From an uncultured Blautia sp. (lineage in GTDB: Bacteria; Bacillota; Clostridia; Lachnospirales; Lachnospiraceae), in the NCBI GenBank assembly GCA_900542045.1, contig UQMI01000010.1:1-64000 (forward strand): 64,000 bases of DNA. Reading direction: 5' to 3'. This document shows positions 31,106 through 39,395 of the stretch, piece by piece. A model generated the notes under the pieces. It made no database searches. It was given only the letters and a program-made list of their open reading frames with translations, and had not been told where the DNA came from. Position numbers and translations under genes: made by a program. Each line of letters starts with the position of its first letter. The stretch's first letter is position 1.

Positions 31106-32401
31106 CTATTCACTTTCATCTGTTGTATCCGCCAGCTCCGTCAGTTTGATGGTTACCACGGCATCCGACACAGTCACATATCCGGTGGGCAAAGTCACTT
31201 CCACCGGCACCTCATAGCTTCCCTCTGTCTTTCCGCTGAGATCCACAGAAAGCTGAATATCGCTCTCATCCAGATTATCCAGACTGGCTGTACTTTCGCC
31301 TACCCGGATATCCACTTTCTCTGTCTCGCATACAGCCTGCAGACCTTCTTCCACATTCTCAATGCTGATATTCTTTGTGGGAATAGAATATTCTTTACTT
31401 CCCACCGGCAGGACATTTGCCCGTACAATGACAAATTCACTGGTTCCCGTGGCCAGCTTAAGCCCTTCCGGCAGCAGCTGAGAAATATCCACTCTTGTTT
31501 CAAAATCTTCTGACTTACCTGTCACATCTATACTCTCTGCCGGAATTTCAATCTTGTTGCCATTGGCAGCCAGCTCTTCCAATGCCTCTTCTGTTCCTGC
31601 CACCCGTACTTCAGATGGTGTAAAGGTCAGGCTGTCCACCTTATAACCGGTGGCCGGTTCTCCCACATAAGATGCGGATATGCTCACATTGTCTCTGACT
31701 TCCCAGAGTTTGATGGCAACATCCACGGTAGGTTCTGAAATATCATACTTCAGATACTGCATCTGGGTACTGGTAAGCTGTTCCTGATTCCGGTCATAGA
31801 TCACAAGAGATACTCTGGTGTTAACATCTTCGGTAACGCCGGACAGACTTACTCTGGCCACGACCCTGTCAATTTTCTTGATCAGGGACTGCGGGCCTGT
31901 AATCTCAATTTTTTCCGGACTGGCTGTGGCCTCTCCAATATCAAATTCTGCACCGGTCTGCACTTCCGATGTATCTACCGTCACAATGAACTCCTGGGTC
32001 ATCATTTCCTCAATGGTCACTTCCATATTGCGGGGAATAGCCTGAATATTGCCCTGAGAAATTCCGCTGCAGCTTACAGCGATGGGAACCATGACCGGAT
32101 TGGTATCCAGATCGATCATCTGCTTCATATCCGCAGTTGCCACAATATCCGCTGCAGTAAGGTTCTCGAGAGTTTTTCTGTTCCCGGTCACCTGAACCGT
32201 TATACTGTCCTGTCCTTCTTCGATCAGGCACATCTGTCCGCCGCTTTCCACATATGCTTCATTCAAAACCTGCACCTTAACATCGGAAATCAGTCGGGTT
32301 TGAATAGGATCATCAATATTTACCACCAGCAGCCAGACTACGATGGCAACAGCCACCGACATGATCTTCAGAGGGATATTATTCAGAAATTTTTCTTTCA
32401 C
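31106..32401 (-). CDS. cdaR: YbbR-domain regulator of diadenylate cyclase
   Basis: The 431-residue protein has one N-terminal membrane helix (LKIMSVAVAIVVWLLVVNI, about 11-29), followed by four YbbR-like repeats outside the membrane. Examples are ISDVKVQVLNEAYV, PEKIEITGPQSLIKKIDRV, TFTPSEVRVAGTEEALEEL and an incomplete fourth. The protein ends in an acidic tail. CdaR binds and modulates the membrane cyclase CdaA. Its ATG overlaps the end of cdaA by 23 bases, indicating translational coupling. The usual third member of the operon, glmM, is not here; the genes downstream and upstream are HPr and two uncharacterised membrane proteins. Confidence 0.93.
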   Translation of the reverse strand: MKEKFLNNIPLKIMSVAVAIVVWLLVVNIDDPIQTRLISDVKVQVLNEAYVESGGQMCLIEEGQDSITVQVTGNRKTLENLTAADIVATADMKQMIDLDTNPVMVPIAVSCSGISQGNIQAIPRNMEVTIEEMMTQEFIVTVDTSEVQTGAEFDIGEATASPEKIEITGPQSLIKKIDRVVARVSLSGVTEDVNTRVSLVIYDRNQEQLTSTQMQYLKYDISEPTVDVAIKLWEVRDNVSISASYVGEPATGYKVDSLTFTPSEVRVAGTEEALEELAANGNKIEIPAESIDVTGKSEDFETRVDISQLLPEGLKLATGTSEFVIVRANVLPVGSKEYSIPTKNISIENVEEGLQAVCETEKVDIRVGESTASLDNLDESDIQLSVDLSGKTEGSYEVPVEVTLPTGYVTVSDAVVTIKLTELADTTDESE

Positions 32402-33266
32402 GCTTTTCCCTCCCTTTTAGAAGCTGTTTCAGCTTCTTGCTGTCCACATGTGTTTTATTCTGGATCTTCGCCAGCTCCGTACGCAGCGTATCGCTGTCTA
32501 TATTCCGCTTCAGTTTTCCATTCATGGCAGTGGATACCTGACCGGTTTCTTCCGATACAATGATTGTAAGAGAATCGCTTACCTCACTGATTCCCACACC
32601 GGCTCTGTGCCGTGTGCCCAGCTGCTTGCTCAGCAGCATGTTATCTGACAGCGGCAGATAACAGGTAGCTGCCACAATACGATTGCCCCGTACGATCACT
32701 GCCCCGTCATGAAGAGGCGTATTATGTTCAAATATATTGATCAGCAGCTGACTGGTAATCAGGGAATCCAATGTGATCCCGGTCCGCTCATACTCGCTGA
32801 GAATGATATTCTGCTCTACTACGATCAGCGCTCCCGTCTTTACTGCTCCCATATCAAAACAGGCCTTTACGATCTCATTGATCGTCTTGTCCGTAAAACG
32901 TTCGGTAACCTCCTTGCCGGAATCAAACGGGATAAGTGAAGATACGATCTTCTTCTGTCCCAGCTGTTCCAGAGCTTTTCGCAGCTCAGGCTGAAAAATA
33001 ACGATAATACCGGTAATCAGCACTGTAGAGATATTCTTGATGATCCAGATGATCGTGTTCATCTTGAAAACATAAGCCAGCAGGATGAACACCAGCACCA
33101 CCAGGATTCCCTTCAGCAGCATGTAAGCCCGGGTCGTTTTGATCCAGCGCATAAACTGGTAAACGAAGAAGGAAATCAGTAAAATTTCTATAATATCAAT
33201 AACTCCGATTCTGGGAAGTGAAATTCTTGGTATATAATTCGATATTAATTCTCCCAGGTTGTTCAT
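32379..33266 (-). CDS. cdaA: Diadenylate cyclase (CdaA)
   Basis: The predicted 295-residue enzyme makes c-di-AMP from two ATP. Three N-terminal helices (about 20-100: IDIIEILLISFFVYQFMRWI, LLKGILVVLVFILLAYVF, STVLITGIIVIFQPELRK) precede the DAC domain, with the catalytic NTPLHDGAVIV (DGA) and LGTRHRAGVG (RHR) motifs. Two ATGs are adjacent; the second (33266) has AGGAGG at the better spacing. The gene overlaps cdaR. c-di-AMP controls osmotic balance and wall homeostasis. Confidence 0.97.
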   Translation of the reverse strand: MNNLGELISNYIPRISLPRIGVIDIIEILLISFFVYQFMRWIKTTRAYMLLKGILVVLVFILLAYVFKMNTIIWIIKNISTVLITGIIVIFQPELRKALEQLGQKKIVSSLIPFDSGKEVTERFTDKTINEIVKACFDMGAVKTGALIVVEQNIILSEYERTGITLDSLITSQLLINIFEHNTPLHDGAVIVRGNRIVAATCYLPLSDNMLLSKQLGTRHRAGVGISEVSDSLTIIVSEETGQVSTAMNGKLKRNIDSDTLRTELAKIQNKTHVDSKKLKQLLKGREKRERKISE

Positions 33267-33295
33267 CATTTCCTCCTTTCCCTACCGGTTCTTAT

Positions 33296-34438
33296 TTACA
33301 GGTCCTTCAGAGACTCTTCCAGCTTTTTCTCAAAATCCACGGTATCGATCTCCGGTTTTTCGATTTCCGGGACCACCCTGTCCCCCGGATTGGGGGAAGT
33401 TGTCTGGGGCGCTTCTGAAATATCAGGAGTCGATTCCCAGGAATCTTCTTCAAAAATAGGATTGGCGTATTCCACCACAGTCTCCTCTTCCGGAGTATGC
33501 CGCGCTTCCTGTTCCCTTCCTCCGTTGATCTTCTTGATCTTTCGTTTGGAAGCCGTAATGGAAACTTTGGGCACAGCCTTCACATAATAAAAATATTCGT
33601 CGTCTTCGTATTCGATTTTTTCTGTGCGGGTATAATCACCGCCAAAAGCAAAGAATTCCAGAACCAGCCCAAGGATCACAGCGATCACGGTAAAGATGAT
33701 CACGCTGATCATGTTGACTTCCACTTCCAGGAACAGACCTCCGGCCAGCATGACCAGGATATACGTCACACCGCCTACCACGATGGAGATCCTCCATGCA
33801 TAATCCAGAGAACGGGTACGGATCAGATCCACCAGCAGGATCACCGCCACAAAAGCCAGAACGGTGAGCCACATCTCTTCATTCCCCATCAGTCCGTCTG
33901 CCATCAGCTTGATCTTCTGTGTAATCTCCGTATCTGTATTCATGAGCACCGTAGACTGTTCATCCAGGAACTGCAGGAAATAATAGAGAATCACACTGCA
34001 TCCGCCTGGAAATGCGGCAATAGGCGAACACAGAAGCCCGCTTCCAATGGGTACCACAGCCGGGATCTGGGCAGCAAATCCAATGGGCGTAATGGCCATG
34101 ATCAGGTTGCATTTTGCGCTGAACCGCAGAAAAAGGATCAGCATGAGCAGAATCAGCACCGCAGCAAACCCCGCCACCTCAATGCCCAGGCTGTAGCAGT
34201 TGCCGATGATCAGCGCAAATCCAAACCACATTATCATATTTTCGGGAAGTATCGCACAGAACAGTGCCAAGATCAGCACTACAAAAGGACTTGTCAGGGG
34301 ATCGGAAAATCCTGTCACTCCGTTGATCCAGAAAAAATACACAAGAGCCAGGACAAACTTAAGCACAGGCAGAACATAGCTCTCATATTCTCCGTAAAAA
34401 TCTTTTAACCGCTGTTTAAACTCTAATAACACTGTCAT
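33296..34438 (-). CDS. Uncharacterised polytopic membrane protein with acidic cytoplasmic tail
   Basis: The 380-residue protein has about eight to ten membrane helices between residues 18 and 285 (VLPVLKFVLALVYFFWI; ALFCAILPENMIMWFGFALI; VISVIIFTVIAVILGLVLEFF-like). A polar tail follows with TEKIEYEDDEYFYYVKAVPK, a basic KRKIKKINGG stretch and a Pro/Glu-rich end. I do not recognise the family. Start ATG 34438 has AGGAGG inside the last codons of the preceding gene and overlaps its stop (TAATG), so the two are translationally coupled. It lies 29 bases before cdaA on the same strand. Its conserved-looking position suggests a role linked to envelope or c-di-AMP physiology, unproven. Confidence 0.7.
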   Translation of the reverse strand: MTVLLEFKQRLKDFYGEYESYVLPVLKFVLALVYFFWINGVTGFSDPLTSPFVVLILALFCAILPENMIMWFGFALIIGNCYSLGIEVAGFAAVLILLMLILFLRFSAKCNLIMAITPIGFAAQIPAVVPIGSGLLCSPIAAFPGGCSVILYYFLQFLDEQSTVLMNTDTEITQKIKLMADGLMGNEEMWLTVLAFVAVILLVDLIRTRSLDYAWRISIVVGGVTYILVMLAGGLFLEVEVNMISVIIFTVIAVILGLVLEFFAFGGDYTRTEKIEYEDDEYFYYVKAVPKVSITASKRKIKKINGGREQEARHTPEEETVVEYANPIFEEDSWESTPDISEAPQTTSPNPGDRVVPEIEKPEIDTVDFEKKLEESLKDL

Positions 34439-34439
34439 A

Positions 34440-34868
34440 TTATTTCCTCCTGCCTCCATTCCGTCCGCCGGCTTTTCTCTCTTCCCGGTCATACATCCGG
34501 GCCAGCTTGCTCAGATTCACGTAATATTCCTTTACACTCTTTTTTGCTTTCCGGTATTTTACCGCATACTGAATATAGGTCAGAAGAGAATAAAACACAA
34601 GCATTGCTACATAACCCAAAATCAGCTCCACACCAAGGCTCACCAGGTTCATCTTATGAATGTTGGACAGCAGATACTCGCTGTAATAAGCCACCACTGC
34701 CGCCACCAGAAGCAGATAGCCGATGGTGGTGATAAAAAAATTCTTGATCAGCGCCAGACCTATGTAGTCACTTCGATAATACTTACTGATGGGCAGATAT
34801 TTTTTTCCTTCTGTGTTTTCATATACGGAAAGCTTTGTCATCAGCTTGATCTTTTCTACGTTTAACAT
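34440..34868 (-). CDS. Uncharacterised two-helix membrane protein
   Basis: The 142-residue protein starts MLNVEKIKLMTKLSVYENTE, has two membrane helices (FFITTIGYLLLVAAVVAYYS and LGVELILGYVAMLVFYSLLTYI) and ends in a basic tail rich in Arg/Gly. The ATG at 34868 has AAGGAG upstream; a longer frame to 34967 is poorly supported. It is coupled to the larger membrane protein at 33296 by a stop-start overlap. No family is recognised. Confidence 0.7.
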   Translation of the reverse strand: MLNVEKIKLMTKLSVYENTEGKKYLPISKYYRSDYIGLALIKNFFITTIGYLLLVAAVVAYYSEYLLSNIHKMNLVSLGVELILGYVAMLVFYSLLTYIQYAVKYRKAKKSVKEYYVNLSKLARMYDREERKAGGRNGGRRK

Positions 34869-35020
34869 AAACTTCTCCTTCATGCATACAGCCCGCAGGC
34901 CGGTATTTCTTCCGTTCCATATTGGAAGATACAGAGAAAACAGATCCCCCGTTTCAGAAATACTCATACGGATTATATTGTATCACACATACCTGCCAAA
35001 TGAAAGAACTTTTTCGCCTC

Positions 35021-35737
35021 TTAATACCCGTCTCCTGTAAAAACAGTCAGAAAATAGATTTCCATGACACCGTGTTCCCGGGCCACCGCTGCCGCGGCAT
35101 CCAGAGTACTTCCCGTAGTATAGACATCATCAATAAGCATGATTCTTTGCAGTCCCCAGTCTCCGGCTCTTCCTGTAAACGCTCCGGCCACATTCCTGCG
35201 CCGCCCGGCTCTGTCCAGTTCTTTCTGCGGTTTTGTCCTCCGGACCTTTCGGATCAGCATTTCATCTACCGGGATATTCCATGCCGCACTCAGGCCTCGG
35301 GCCAGTTCGCCAGCCGGAAAAAAGCCCCGTTTTCTGCGGTCTTTCGGATACATGGGCACCGGAATCAGCACCTGGGGTCTGCAGCTTTGCGCCCAGATTT
35401 TTCCGTATACAGCCGCTGCCTGTATATAAAACCGCTCGTATTCCCGCCGGCCTCCTTCTTTATATTTCAGAACTGAACGATGGGCCCACCTGTTATAGGG
35501 AAAAATCCCCCGCCCGGCCGTAAACACATGGGCGTGCCGGCCGCAGTCTGCGCAAAGTTCTCCTTCCCGGTCAGTCAGCGCCTTTCCGCATATTCTGCAG
35601 CAGGGTTCTCCTATCGGCTTCAGCCTTCCCACACAGGATGGGCAGACCAGCCACCGGCTGTCACCCAGGATCTCATGGCATACCGGGCATCTTCTCGGAT
35701 AAAGCACATTCCATATGGTATCATTCCATTTTTTCAT
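35021..35737 (-). CDS. comF: ComF family phosphoribosyltransferase-like protein
   Basis: The 238-residue protein has an N-terminal zinc-ribbon region (YPRRCPVCHEIL, LVCPSCVGRL, CCRICGKAL, LCADCGR) and a C-terminal PRTase fold with RIMLIDDVYTTGSTLDAAA. The middle has PVPMYPKDRRKRGF(FPA) and RTKPQKELDRAGRRRNVAGAF, both typical of ComF. ComF proteins assist DNA uptake after transport by ComEC, which is also in the window (57828). Start ATG 35737. It lies about 140 bases after recD2 on the same strand. Confidence 0.93.
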   Translation of the reverse strand: MKKWNDTIWNVLYPRRCPVCHEILGDSRWLVCPSCVGRLKPIGEPCCRICGKALTDREGELCADCGRHAHVFTAGRGIFPYNRWAHRSVLKYKEGGRREYERFYIQAAAVYGKIWAQSCRPQVLIPVPMYPKDRRKRGFFPAGELARGLSAAWNIPVDEMLIRKVRRTKPQKELDRAGRRRNVAGAFTGRAGDWGLQRIMLIDDVYTTGSTLDAAAAVAREHGVMEIYFLTVFTGDGY

Positions 35738-35875
35738 AAGCACTGCCTTTCTTCCCCGGCAGCTCTCTTCCTTTCAATCTGTACCGCGGCCAAAGCGGCA
35801 CATTCTCCCTGTTCCGATAACTTCCTGTGTCCGGTGTTTTCCGGCGCCGAGGGGAAACGTCCCCCCGCCGGCCCC

Positions 35876-38113
35876 TTACAGGATTCCGCTGTGTTCCAGT
35901 TCCTCCATCTCACGGATCCGCACATCCAGCGTGCTGTACCGTCTCTGTTCTCTCTCATTTTGGATCATCTGGCAGACGGTCTCCTCGCTTCCCACCACCG
36001 TCACACATTTTCTGGCTCTGGTCACTGCTGTATACAGAAGATTCCGGTTCATCAGCATTCGGGGCCCGCTCAGCAGCGGCAGGATCACCGCCGGGTATTC
36101 GCTTCCCTGGGATTTATGTATGGTGACTGCATAGGCCAGCTCCAGCTCATCCAGCTGCTTATAGGAATACTCCACAAACCTCCCCTCCTCAAATTCCACC
36201 GTCATGGTCTCCGCAAAATCATTCATATCCCTGACAATCCCCGTATCGCCGTTGAATACGCCCACACCTTTTTCCACCGGGATTCCGTATTTTCCCCGGA
36301 TTTCCCATTCGGTCTGGTAATTGTTTTTGATCTGCATGACCTTGTCACCCTGCCGGAACAATCCCTGTCCGTATTCTTTTTCCTTTTTTTGGGGAGAGGC
36401 CGGATTCAGATATTTCTGCAGAACCAGATTCAGCCGTTCTACCCCCAGAAGTCCTTTCCGCATGGGGGTCAGAACCTGGATCTCCCAGGGACTGGCTTTT
36501 ACATATGGCGGCAATTTTTCCTGGATCAATGCAATGATAACCCGGATGATCACATCTGCGTCCTGCCGTTTCAGAAAAAAGAAGTCCCGGCTTTTGTTGT
36601 CCAGGTTAATCTGTTCTCCCCGGTTGATCTTGTGAGCATTCACCACAATGTCACTCTGGGACGCCTGCCGGAAAATCTTATTCAGTTCCACCACCGGAAA
36701 CGCCTGGGACGCGATCATATCCCGCAGCACATTGCCCGGTCCCACACTGGGCAGCTGATCCACATCTCCCACCAGGACCAGACGGGTTCCCACGGTAATG
36801 GCCGACAGCAGAGAATGCATCAGATGGATATCCACCATAGACATTTCATCAATAATGATCAGGTCCGCCTCCAGAGGGTTCTGCTCATTTCTTTCAAAAT
36901 GAGCATTCTGAGAACTGTCTTCCGGCATTCCCGTCAGCTCCAGCAGACGGTGAATGGTCTGGGCCTCGTAACCAGTGGCCTCTGTCATCCGCTTTGCAGC
37001 TCTTCCTGTGGGAGCCGCCAGCCGGATCTCCATTTCCTCTCCTTCAAAATAACGGAGAATCGCGTTGATGGTGGTGGTCTTACCGGTTCCCGGCCCTCCG
37101 GTCAGGATCAGGAGCCCTCTTCTGGCCGCTTCCCGGACAGCAAGGCGCTGCCGTTCATCCAGTACGGTCCCCGTGCTTTTCTCCACTGCTTCCAGGCGCC
37201 GTTCCAGCCGCTTCTGGCCTTCTTCATGAAAAATGTTCAGATCTTTCAGCATCCGTGCCGTATTCAGTTCCAGATAATAATTCTGGCTGCTGTAGACCAG
37301 CTTCCGTTCCTGCAATTCTTTGAGCACGATCTTTCGCTCAATGGCCAGATCCATCAGATATTTCTCCATATCCTGCGTTTCAACCCCCAGCAGCGCCTGA
37401 GCTCTTTCCAGCAGAACCGTCTGGGGCAGACAGGTATGCCCTTCTCCCGTTGCCTGGAGCAGCACATAGAGCAGGCCGCTCCGGATCCGGTATTCCGAAT
37501 CCGTATGAATCCCCGCTTTTGCCGCGATCTCATCTGCGATCTTAAAGCCCACTCCCGCAATATCTTCTGCCATGCGATAGGGATTCTCCTGGATCACATG
37601 ATAAATTTCCTGTCCGTATTTCTGATAGATCTTTGCACCCAGTGTCAGAGAGATTCCGTACTTTTGCAGAAACATCATGGCTTTCCGCATATCAGCCTTC
37701 TCTTCCACCTGCTGGGCGATCTCCCGTGCCATCCGCTCGCTGATTCCCCTGATCTCCGCCAGCCGTTCCGGCTCCTCTTCCAGGATCTGAAACGTATTTT
37801 CTCCAAACCGGCGCACGATCCGGGCCGCCAACGCCGTTCCGATTCCTTTGATCGCGCCGGAACCCAGATACCGTTCCATGGCCATGGCATCTTCCGGGAT
37901 CTTCGTTTCAAAAGCCGAGATCTGGAACTGTTTTCCATAGACCGGGTGTTCCGTAAACTCTCCCTGTGCTTCGATCAGTTCCCCCTGTCCAATGTACTGA
38001 AACGTTCCCACACAGGTGATCTCTTCTTTTTTCTGCACCAGAGTCAGCACTGTATAGCCGTTATCCTCATTTCGGAATATAATATGATCCACATAACCGG
38101 TTATAGTTTCCAT
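35876..38113 (-). CDS. recD2: SF1B DNA helicase RecD2
   Basis: The 745-residue protein lacks a RecB/RecC partner, as in RecD2. An N-terminal OB-like domain (ETITGYVDHIIFRNEDNGYTV) and tandem HhH (LGSGAIKGIGTALAARIV; EIRGISERMAREI) precede the helicase motifs. Motif I is LTGGPGTGKTTTI, motif II LIIIDEMSMVD, motif III LVLVGDVDQLPSVGPG, motif V/VI YAVTIHKSQGSEYPAVI and LYTAVTRARK. It unwinds DNA 5' to 3' in repair. Start M at 38113 (SD GGAGG, spacing 5) is preferred to ATG 38125. Confidence 0.96.
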   Translation of the reverse strand: METITGYVDHIIFRNEDNGYTVLTLVQKKEEITCVGTFQYIGQGELIEAQGEFTEHPVYGKQFQISAFETKIPEDAMAMERYLGSGAIKGIGTALAARIVRRFGENTFQILEEEPERLAEIRGISERMAREIAQQVEEKADMRKAMMFLQKYGISLTLGAKIYQKYGQEIYHVIQENPYRMAEDIAGVGFKIADEIAAKAGIHTDSEYRIRSGLLYVLLQATGEGHTCLPQTVLLERAQALLGVETQDMEKYLMDLAIERKIVLKELQERKLVYSSQNYYLELNTARMLKDLNIFHEEGQKRLERRLEAVEKSTGTVLDERQRLAVREAARRGLLILTGGPGTGKTTTINAILRYFEGEEMEIRLAAPTGRAAKRMTEATGYEAQTIHRLLELTGMPEDSSQNAHFERNEQNPLEADLIIIDEMSMVDIHLMHSLLSAITVGTRLVLVGDVDQLPSVGPGNVLRDMIASQAFPVVELNKIFRQASQSDIVVNAHKINRGEQINLDNKSRDFFFLKRQDADVIIRVIIALIQEKLPPYVKASPWEIQVLTPMRKGLLGVERLNLVLQKYLNPASPQKKEKEYGQGLFRQGDKVMQIKNNYQTEWEIRGKYGIPVEKGVGVFNGDTGIVRDMNDFAETMTVEFEEGRFVEYSYKQLDELELAYAVTIHKSQGSEYPAVILPLLSGPRMLMNRNLLYTAVTRARKCVTVVGSEETVCQMIQNEREQRRYSTLDVRIREMEELEHSGIL

Positions 38114-38280
38114 TGTATCCTCCATTACTCCTGAGTCCTGTCCTTCGGCAGAATCAGGAAATCTTTCCACACAAAAGGACTATGCCGGACAGACGATCCC
38201 TGCCTCCTCATAGCCCCTCTCACTGTAAAACGCACCAGACGCTTCTGCTAAAGCGCGCACTGTCCCGCCGGTTTCTGTTT

Positions 38281-39267
38281 TTATGCCATCTTCGATGCGA
38301 TCTCTGCATAGCTGCCTGTGCCTATGGCCACAGCCATCATGGGATCCTGTGCCAATATGGTATTGATACCGGTCTTCTCTTCGATCAGTTTGTCCATTCC
38401 ATCCAGCAGCGCGCCGCCTCCGGTCAGCACGATCCCGCGGTCTGCCACATCCGCCGCCAGTTCCGGCGGTGTTTTTTCCAGAACACTGTGCACCGTCTCC
38501 ACGATCTGCGCTGTACATTCTTTCAGAGCCCCACGGATTTCTTCTGAAGTCAGTCGGGCAACTTTGGGAAGTCCGGTGATCACATTACGGCCCTTTACCT
38601 CCATTGTGGTAATATCCGGCTTCTCATAGGCCATACCAATCTGTATCTTGATGGATTCCGCTGTCATCTCTCCAATAAACAGATTGTGCTGCTTGCGCAC
38701 ATAGCGCATGATGGCCTGATCGAAATTATCACCGGCCACCTTCACCGAAGCGGATACCACCGTATCTCCCAGAGACAGTACCGCAACATCCGTAGTTCCG
38801 CCTCCGATATCCACCACCATATTTCCACAGGGCCGCAGGATATCAATCCCCGCGCCAATGGCTGCGGCCACCGGTTCTTCAATGAGATAGACTTCCCTGG
38901 CTCCCGCCTGGTAAGTGGCTTCCTCCACTGCCTTCCGTTCTACGTCAGTCACTCCGCTTGGCACGCAGATGCTGATCCTGGGCTTCCGGAAGGCTCTTCT
39001 CCCGATCGCCTTGGATATAAAGTATTTCAGCATCTTTTCGGTGATCATATAATCGGTGATCACTCCCTGTCTCAACGGCCGGATCGCCTCGATATTCCCC
39101 GGCGTCCGCCCGATCATCTGCCGCGCTTCCTCTCCAATGGCCCGGATCTTCTGTGTGTCTTTATCGTAAGCTACCACAGAGGGTTCCTTCAAAACGATTC
39201 CCTTACCTGTGGCATACACCAGTATACTGGATGTTCCAAGATCTATTCCAATATCGCTTGCTGCCAT
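38281..39267 (-). CDS. mreB: MreB-family rod-shape actin homologue
   Basis: The 328-residue actin-fold ATPase has DIGIDLGTSSILVY (phosphate 1), VVDIGGGTTDVAVLSLG (phosphate 2) and GIVLTGGGALLDGMD (adenosine motif), together with ICVPSGVTDVERKAVEEA. It forms membrane-bound filaments that direct lateral wall synthesis. It does not sit with mreC/mreD, so it may be an Mbl/MreBH-type paralogue. It lies between uvrA and recD2 on the same strand. Confidence 0.95.
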   Translation of the reverse strand: MAASDIGIDLGTSSILVYATGKGIVLKEPSVVAYDKDTQKIRAIGEEARQMIGRTPGNIEAIRPLRQGVITDYMITEKMLKYFISKAIGRRAFRKPRISICVPSGVTDVERKAVEEATYQAGAREVYLIEEPVAAAIGAGIDILRPCGNMVVDIGGGTTDVAVLSLGDTVVSASVKVAGDNFDQAIMRYVRKQHNLFIGEMTAESIKIQIGMAYEKPDITTMEVKGRNVITGLPKVARLTSEEIRGALKECTAQIVETVHSVLEKTPPELAADVADRGIVLTGGGALLDGMDKLIEEKTGINTILAQDPMMAVAIGTGSYAEIASKMA

Positions 39268-39395
39268 AGCCTGTACATTCCCCTTTCTATACTTCTATGC
39301 GGATCACTTTTCTATGGGTCAGCGTTTTCCCTGGTAACATTATATACAAATCCCCCGCCGAGAGCAAGGGACACCAGGGAAATCTCCCCTGTCCG

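Noticed and set aside
35480..38134. 884-codon open frame on the plus strand
   Set aside because: It runs opposite comF and recD2, both with complete family motifs. The translation is His/Phe/Leu-rich and has no SD or homology; it is a shadow frame.
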